From: Prado023 sp964418695 | GTDB taxonomy: Bacteria > Actinomycetota > Actinomycetes > S36-B12 > CAIYMF01 | DNA length: 64,000 bases | Assembly (NCBI GenBank): GCA_964418695.1 | Contig: CAYQMN010000004.1 | Location: forward strand, 62,001-126,000 | Direction: 5' to 3' | In this document: one piece after another, positions 58,898-64,000 of the stretch | How the letters are laid out: every line of letters begins with the position of its first letter | Position numbering within the stretch: position 1 is the stretch's first letter | Notes under the pieces: generated by a model | Database searches by the model: none | What the model saw: only the letters and a program-made list of their open reading frames with translations | Told to the model about the DNA's origin: nothing | Program-made: the position numbers and the translations under genes

Positions 58898-60276
58898 GCG
58901 TCCACCTCCAGCAGCGACTCGGCCACGGACTCCAAACCCACCGACCGCGACGCCTTGACCAGCACCACGTCCCCCGGCCCCACGACCCCGCGCAGCATCG
59001 CGACGGCCGCCGCAGGATCGGGGACCCACGCCGCCTCGTCGGCCCAGGACCCCTCCTGGGCGGCACCCAGGTAGAGCGGCCGGGCGGCCTCGCCCACCGC
59101 GATCGTGCGCGAGATGTCCAGCCGCACGGCCAGCCGGCCGATCGCGTCGTGCTCGGCGATGCTGTCCTCGCCGAGCTCGGCCATCGCGCCCAGGACGGCG
59201 AACGTGCGCCGGCCCGCGCCCATCGCGGCCAGCGAGCGCAGCGCCGTGCGCATCGAGTCGGGGTTGGCGTTGTAGGCGTCGTTGACGACGGTCACGCCCT
59301 GCGCGGAGGTGGCCACCTCCATCCGCCAGCGGCTGCGCGGCGAGGCCTGCGCGAGCAGCTGCGCGATCCGCTCCAGCGGCAGCCCCAGCTCCAGGCCGAC
59401 CGCAGCCGCGGCGGCGGCGTTGCCGGCCATGTGCTCGCCGACCATCGCCATCGCGACCTCGGCGTGCTGACCGCCGGCGTGCAGGGTGAACCGGGGCCGG
59501 GCCTGGTCGTCGAGGGTCAGGTCGGCGATCCGGACGTCGGCGTGCGCCGCGGTGCCGAACGTGACCACCCGGCTGGACAGTCCGGCCGCGACGCCGGCCA
59601 CGAGGGGGTCGTCGGCGTTGAGGATTGCCAGTCCGTCGGCGGGCAGGTCGGCCACGATCTCGGCCTTGGCCCGCGTGATCGCCTCCCGGGAGCCGAACTC
59701 GCCCAGGTGCGCGGTGCCGACGTTGAGCAGCAGCCCGATCTGCGGGCGCGCGATCTGGCACAGCGTCTGGATGTGCCCGAGGCCGCGGGCGCCCATCTCC
59801 AGCACGAGGAACCGGGTGTCCTCGTCGCTGCGCAGGATCGTCAGCGGCATGCCCACCTCGGTGTTGAACGAGCCCTCGGTGGCCACCGTCGGCCCCAGGT
59901 CCTCGGCCAGCGTCGCGATCAGGTCCTTGGTGGTGGTCTTCCCCGACGAGCCGGTCACTGCCACCACGCGCGCGGTCGGGAGCCGGTCCAGGACGTGCCG
60001 GGCCAGCCGGCCCAGCGCCTGGACCGGGTCGTCGACCAGGATCGCCGGGGTGCCCGTGGGCCGCTGGGCCAGGGTGACCACCGCGCCCTCGGCAGCCGCA
60101 GTCTCGGCGAGGTCGTGCCCGTCGACCCGCTCCCCCACGATCGCCACGTAGAGGTCGCCGGGCGCCACGCGCCGGGTGTCGGCCGCCGCGCCGGTCACGG
60201 CGACGCTCGGATCGGGGCAGTCCACCAGCCGGCCGGCCACGGCGGCGGCCACCGCCGCGATGTCCATGTCGATCAC
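58894..60276 (-). CDS. murF: UDP-N-acetylmuramoyl-tripeptide--D-alanyl-D-alanine ligase
   Basis: 460 aa. Adds D-Ala-D-Ala. ATP loop GSSGKTTTKDLIATL, NVGTAHLGEFGS, NDAYNANPDSM. GTG 60276 (GTGA overlap with murE) has GGGAGG 6 bases upstream, better placed than ATG 60267. Full length. Confidence 0.97.
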   Translation of the reverse strand: MIDMDIAAVAAAVAGRLVDCPDPSVAVTGAAADTRRVAPGDLYVAIVGERVDGHDLAETAAAEGAVVTLAQRPTGTPAILVDDPVQALGRLARHVLDRLPTARVVAVTGSSGKTTTKDLIATLAEDLGPTVATEGSFNTEVGMPLTILRSDEDTRFLVLEMGARGLGHIQTLCQIARPQIGLLLNVGTAHLGEFGSREAITRAKAEIVADLPADGLAILNADDPLVAGVAAGLSSRVVTFGTAAHADVRIADLTLDDQARPRFTLHAGGQHAEVAMAMVGEHMAGNAAAAAAVGLELGLPLERIAQLLAQASPRSRWRMEVATSAQGVTVVNDAYNANPDSMRTALRSLAAMGAGRRTFAVLGAMAELGEDSIAEHDAIGRLAVRLDISRTIAVGEAARPLYLGAAQEGSWADEAAWVPDPAAAVAMLRGVVGPGDVVLVKASRSVGLESVAESLLEVDA

Positions 60277-61799
60277 GACCGGCCTCCCAGTGCCCTGCGC
60301 ATCTCGACGCGATCGTCGAACGGACTGATCACGCCGGCCGCCTCCTGTCCCTGCTCATGGCCCTTGCCGAGCACCAGCACGACGTCCCCACGGCCCGCCA
60401 GCGCCACCGCAGCCGCGATGGCCGCACGCCGGTCCCCGTGCTCCAGCACCTCCGCGCGAGCGGGGCTCTCGACCCGGCGAGCGCCCCCCATGATGGCCGC
60501 CCGGATGGCCGAAGGCTCCTCGGAGCGCGGATTGTCGTCGGTGACGACGAGCACGTCGGCCGCCCGCGCCGCCACCTCGCCCATCAGCGGGCGCTTCTCA
60601 CGGTCCCGGTCGCCGCCGCAGCCCAGCACCACGACGACCCGGCCCGTAGCCACCTGACGCGCCGCCGTGATCGCCCGCTGCACGGCGTCGGGCGTGTGCG
60701 CGTAGTCGACCAGGGCCAGGAACGGCTGGCCGGCACGCACCGGCTCCATCCGGCCCGGCACGCCGGGGCACTCGCGGATGGCCGAGGCGGCCAGCGGCGC
60801 GGGCACCCCGTGGTGGACGGCCGCGGCCAGGGCGGCCAGCGCGTTGGCGACGTTGAAGGCGCCAGGCAGCGCGACCCCGGCGGCCAGGCGCAGCCCCTCG
60901 GGACCGGTCACGGTGAACGTCTGCGCCCCGCCGTCGGCGGTCGCGAGCGCGTGGGCCTGCCAGTCGGCCGGCTCGACCAGCCCGTAGGTGGTCGTGGGCA
61001 GGCCCGCGGCCCGAGCCAGCCGCGCCAGCTGCTGACCCCAGGCGTCGTCGACGCAGATCAGGGCAGCCCGCGCGCGGTCGGCCGTGAACAGCGAGCCCTT
61101 CGCCGCGAAGTAGTCCGCCATGTCACGGTGGAAGTCCAGGTGGTCCTGCGTGAGGTTGGTGAACACCGCGAGGTCGAACACGATCCCGTCCACCCGGCCC
61201 AGCACCAGCGCGTGGCTGGAGACCTCGAGCGTGGCGGCGGTGACCCCGCGCTGCACCATCGCCGCCAACAGGGCATGCAGCGCGGGCGCCTCGGGCGTGG
61301 TCCGCGCCGACGCGACGTCCGCGGGCCCGACCCGGGTGGCCACCGTGCCCACCATCCCGGTGGTCAGCCCGTGCGCCTGCAGCGCCGCGTCCAGCAGGAA
61401 GCTGGTGCTGGTCTTGCCGTTGGTCCCGGTGATCCCGGTGGTGCTCAGCGCGCGCGACGGGTGTCCGTAGATCGAGTCGCTGACCGCCCCGAGCACGCCT
61501 CGCGGATCCTCCACCACGAGCAGCGGCAGCTCGGCTTCGTCCTCGCCCAGGACCGCCCGCGCGAGCTCGGCACCGGCCCGATCGGTCAGCACCGCCACCG
61601 CTCCCGCGGCCCACGCCTGCTCTACGAACCGCGCGCCATGCGTGTGGAAGCCGGGCAGGGCCGCGTACAGGTCGCCGGGCCGGACGTCGCGCGAGTCCAG
61701 GGTGACGCCGCCGACATGCGACGGCGGGCCGGGGTGCAGGCCGAGCAGCGCGCGCAGCTGCGCACCGGAGGCGTGCACCCCCTCAGGACGGATCGACAC
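60273..61799 (-). CDS. murE: UDP-N-acetylmuramoyl-tripeptide synthetase (diaminopimelate type)
   Basis: 508 aa. ATP loop GITGTNGKTSTSFLLD, TLEVSSHAL, and the substrate motif DDNPRSEEP, where DNPR marks enzymes that add diaminopimelate rather than lysine. Predicts a DAP-type peptidoglycan (meso or LL form cannot be told). GTG 61799, 6 bases after the ftsI stop; no ribosome site is evident, so coupling is likely. Confidence 0.96.
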   Translation of the reverse strand: MSIRPEGVHASGAQLRALLGLHPGPPSHVGGVTLDSRDVRPGDLYAALPGFHTHGARFVEQAWAAGAVAVLTDRAGAELARAVLGEDEAELPLLVVEDPRGVLGAVSDSIYGHPSRALSTTGITGTNGKTSTSFLLDAALQAHGLTTGMVGTVATRVGPADVASARTTPEAPALHALLAAMVQRGVTAATLEVSSHALVLGRVDGIVFDLAVFTNLTQDHLDFHRDMADYFAAKGSLFTADRARAALICVDDAWGQQLARLARAAGLPTTTYGLVEPADWQAHALATADGGAQTFTVTGPEGLRLAAGVALPGAFNVANALAALAAAVHHGVPAPLAASAIRECPGVPGRMEPVRAGQPFLALVDYAHTPDAVQRAITAARQVATGRVVVVLGCGGDRDREKRPLMGEVAARAADVLVVTDDNPRSEEPSAIRAAIMGGARRVESPARAEVLEHGDRRAAIAAAVALAGRGDVVLVLGKGHEQGQEAAGVISPFDDRVEMRRALGGRS

Positions 61800-61805
61800 C
61801 CGGGA

Positions 61806-63578
61806 TCACCATTCAGTGGGCATGACCGGGGACTTGGTCCCCGACGGCGGGATCTTCAGCTCCTGCAAGGCGTAGCTCATGACCGTCTTGAACACGGGCC
61901 CGCCGAGCATGCCGCCGTAGTGGCCGGCCTTCGGGTTCTGCAGGACCACCTGGACCACGATCTCCGGGTCGTCGGCAGGCGCGTAGCCGATGAACGAGGC
62001 GCTGTAGCCGGAGTAGCCGCCGTTGACCGCGCGCTCGGCGGTGCCGGTCTTGCCCGCGACCCGGTAGCCCGGGATCGCCGCGGGCGAGCCGGTTCCCTCG
62101 GTGACCACGTTCTCCAGCATCCGCGTCATGTTCGTGGCCGTCTTCTCGCTGACCACGCGCACGCCGGGCTGGGTGGGCGCCGGCTCGAAGCTGCCGTCGG
62201 TGTTGACGTACCCGTCGATCAGGCGGGGGGTCAGCCGCACGCCCTTGTTGGCCAGGGTCTGGTAGACCTGCGCCACCTGCAGTGAGGTCAGCGAATAGCT
62301 CTGGCCGTAGGCCAGCGCCTGGAACGTGGTCGGCCACCAGTTCTCCGGCTTGGGCAGCAGGCCACGCTCCTCGCCCGGGAAGCCCAAGCCGGTCGGCTGC
62401 GCGATGCCGAACTTGCGCTGGTACTCGTACAGCTTCTGCCCGCCAATCTTGTCCGCGAACAGGATCGTGCCGATGTTGCTGGACTGGGCCAGCACGCCGT
62501 TCAGCGTCAGGTGCAGGGTGCCGTGGTCGTCGTGGTCGTGCGTGGTGTGGCCGCCCCGGGTGAGCACCGGCGGGACCACGATCGTCGAGCGCGGCTTGGC
62601 CTTGCCCTCCTCCAGCACCGCGGACATCGTCAGGACCTTGCCGGTCGAGCCCGGCTCGTAGATGTCGGTGACCGGCCGGTTGCCCATGTCGGCCTTGCTG
62701 GCGCCGCGGTAGTTGTTGGGGTCGAAGGTCGGGGCGGTGGCCATCGCCAGGATCCGTCCGGTCTTGACCTCCACCACGACCACGTCGCCGGAGTCGGCCT
62801 TCGCCTCGCGGACCTTGGCCGCGATCGCCCGCTGTGCCACGTACTGGATGTCGCGGTTGATCGTGAGCTGGACGCTCTGCCCGGCGACCGGCGCCTTGAG
62901 GATGTCCTCGGCCGACGGGATCGCCTGGCCGGCGGCGCCCTGCTCGTAGGTCCGCACGCCGTCCTGGCCGTGCAGCCGCGAGTCCAAGGACATCTCCAGC
63001 CCGCCCGAGCCGACCCCCTCGGCGTTGACGAAGCCGATCACGTTGGCGGCCAAGGTCCCCGAGGGGTAGCTGCGCTTGGTGGACTTCTCGCTGAAGATGC
63101 CCGTGATCTTGAGTGCCTTGACCTGGCGCCACTTCTCCGGAGTCTGGCCCTTGACGATGTAGACGAACCGATCGTCCCCGGTGAGCCGGGGCACCAGGCG
63201 CTCCGCGTCGATGCCCAGGATCGGGGCCAGCCTGGCCGCAGCGTCGGCCGGGTCCTTGATGAGGGTCTGGTCGGCGGTGATGTTGCGCGACTCGACCGTG
63301 ATCGCCAGCGGGGCCCCGGTCGAGTCGTAGATCGTCCCGCGGTCGGCAGGCAGCACAGTGGTGCGCAGCCGCAGGCTCTGCCCCTTCGCGGCCAGCTCCG
63401 GACCGCTGACCACCATCAGGTCGAAGATCCGGCCCGCGTAGATGCTCAGGACCATCAGCACCGCGAACGTCAGGTAGATCGCGCGGTTGCGCCCGTTGCC
63501 GCGGGCGAACCGGCGCGCTGCCGGCGACCGGGTCGGGACCTGGGTCCGGGGCGGCCGGGGCGGAGCGACCGAGCTCAT
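61806..63578 (-). CDS. ftsI: Peptidoglycan D,D-transpeptidase FtsI (class B PBP)
   Basis: 590 aa. Short basic cytoplasmic N-terminus, membrane anchor (about 32-52), PBP dimerisation domain, transpeptidase domain with the SxxK motif STGK (Ser311, Lys314), SSN at 366-368 and KTGT in AGKTGTAE. It cross-links septal peptidoglycan with FtsW. Unusual is a His/Asp-rich loop HTTHDHDDHG (344-353) between the first two motifs. ATG 63578 overlaps the upstream gene's stop (ATGA). Confidence 0.96.
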   Translation of the reverse strand: MSSVAPPRPPRTQVPTRSPAARRFARGNGRNRAIYLTFAVLMVLSIYAGRIFDLMVVSGPELAAKGQSLRLRTTVLPADRGTIYDSTGAPLAITVESRNITADQTLIKDPADAAARLAPILGIDAERLVPRLTGDDRFVYIVKGQTPEKWRQVKALKITGIFSEKSTKRSYPSGTLAANVIGFVNAEGVGSGGLEMSLDSRLHGQDGVRTYEQGAAGQAIPSAEDILKAPVAGQSVQLTINRDIQYVAQRAIAAKVREAKADSGDVVVVEVKTGRILAMATAPTFDPNNYRGASKADMGNRPVTDIYEPGSTGKVLTMSAVLEEGKAKPRSTIVVPPVLTRGGHTTHDHDDHGTLHLTLNGVLAQSSNIGTILFADKIGGQKLYEYQRKFGIAQPTGLGFPGEERGLLPKPENWWPTTFQALAYGQSYSLTSLQVAQVYQTLANKGVRLTPRLIDGYVNTDGSFEPAPTQPGVRVVSEKTATNMTRMLENVVTEGTGSPAAIPGYRVAGKTGTAERAVNGGYSGYSASFIGYAPADDPEIVVQVVLQNPKAGHYGGMLGGPVFKTVMSYALQELKIPPSGTKSPVMPTEW

Positions 63579-64000
63579 CGCGCACCTCCGGTCGAGGCCG
63601 CGGCGTCCGAGGTCGCCCCGTCGGCGGGCTCGCCGCCGGTTCCGGCAGCCGTACCGGTGCCGGCAGCCGTACCGGTGCCGGCAGCCGAGCCGGTCCCGGT
63701 ACCCGAGCCGGTGCTGGCCGAGCCGGTCGGGTCGGCGGACGGCTGGGTGCCCGCGCCGGGCGAGGGCTGGGCGGTGGCGCCAGCCCCGGCGCCCGCGGTG
63801 GCTGCCCCGGCATCGTCGGTGGCGTCGGGGTCGGTCCCGGCGTCGGGATCGGCCGGATCGGCATCGGGGTCGGCCGAGGCGGACGCCGAGGGCTTCGGGG
63901 TGGGCAGGATGCCCGGCGCATCCTTGAGGGAGACCTTGCCCGGCTCGGCCGTGGCCGCCACCGGCTCGCCGAGGATCGTGCCGTCCGACAGGCGCAGGAA
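63575..64000 (-). CDS. C-terminal part of an FtsL-like division protein with low-complexity tail
   Basis: Only the last 141 codons are in the window (5' end beyond 64000). The visible start, FLRLSDGTILGEPV, resembles the end of actinobacterial FtsL-type septum proteins found between rsmH (mraW) and ftsI; the rest is Ala/Gly/Thr/Ser/Pro/Asp low complexity including repeated GTGTAA units. Position and coupling to ftsI (ATGA) support FtsL. The fold itself cannot be seen. Confidence 0.7.
   Translation of the reverse strand, partial: FLRLSDGTILGEPVAATAEPGKVSLKDAPGILPTPKPSASASADPDADPADPDAGTDPDATDDAGAATAGAGAGATAQPSPGAGTQPSADPTGSASTGSGTGTGSAAGTGTAAGTGTAAGTGGEPADGATSDAAASTGGAR
63642..63695. repeat. 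18-base in-frame repeat in the ftsL-like gene
   Basis: CCGGCAGCCGTACCGGTG at 63642 and 63660, and a diverged third copy at 63678. Encodes AGTGTA units on the minus strand. Confidence 0.88.

Noticed and set aside
1..64000. tRNA, rRNA, CRISPR array, prophage or intact IS element
   Set aside because: No cloverleaf-like T-loop words, array of spaced repeats, transposase or phage structural protein was recognised; the repeats found are tandem without unique spacers.

Overview
This 64 kb window is a continuous piece of a very GC-rich actinobacterial (Actinomycetota) chromosome. The evidence is the strong GC bias at third codon positions, the many GTG starts, actinobacteria-specific families (HGxxPAAW protein, DUF2752, DUF6325, TIGR04338/DUF2786, SepF, a short DivIVA-domain protein, an ileS with a GTHH-type signature, PriA instead of HisA/TrpF, 13E12-type DUF222/HNH) and the conserved macro-order dcw - lspA/rluD/dnaE - his - trp - lgt - gltBD. 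I cannot name the genus. Almost all genes lie on the minus strand, so transcription runs mostly from right to left. No rRNA, tRNA, CRISPR array, prophage or intact insertion sequence was recognised.

Reading in the direction of transcription (right to left): 63.99-51.8 kb is the division and cell wall cluster ftsL' - ftsI - murE - murF - mraY - murD - ftsW - murG - murC - ftsQ. Between ftsQ and ftsZ sits an opposite-strand DUF222/HNH endonuclease gene (50.1-51.7 kb), broken by several one-base frameshifts and preceded by a LexA/SOS-box-like operator. Then ftsZ - pgeF - yggS-like - sepF - yggT and a short divIVA-domain gene (49.6-45.5 kb). 45.2-40.4 kb carries two plus-strand genes, a TIGR04338/DUF2786 putative metallohydrolase and ileS. 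40.1-32.3 kb has a ThrE-type exporter, a YggU protein, lspA, rluD, dnaE, a YbaK protein and a LON-domain protein.

From 31.5 to 26.1 kb is the his operon hisD - hisC - hisB - 57-aa membrane protein - hisH - priA - ridA, which starts from a probable leaderless promoter. Two glycerolipid acyltransferases (25.98-23.39 kb), a DUF6325/SHOCT pair, and hisF - hisI - trpE - HGxxPAAW follow. A response regulator/histidine kinase pair and a DUF2752 gene separate trpE from trpC - trpB - trpA. From 13.6 to 1 is a VKOR/DsbA-like oxidative-folding pair, lgt, a small 'LigA-like' membrane protein, gltB - gltD, a AAA+ ATPase/membrane TPR pair, and a TetR regulator coupled to the ATPase of an ABC-2 exporter that runs off the window.

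The genes supply histidine, tryptophan and glutamate synthesis, lipoprotein maturation (Lgt, LspA), phosphatidate synthesis, peptidoglycan precursors and septation. Two genome-style features stand out: nineteen junctions use 4-base ATGA or GTGA stop/start overlaps, and minisatellite-like repeats accumulate at the 3' ends of genes (hisD, lspA, ftsL, SHOCT gene, TIGR04338 gene, yggT) and in the spacers after them. The items most worth following are the SOS-boxed HNH relic inside the division cluster, the AAA+/TPR membrane module, the 19-bp-phased four-site element upstream of priA, and the 57-aa membrane protein in the his operon.
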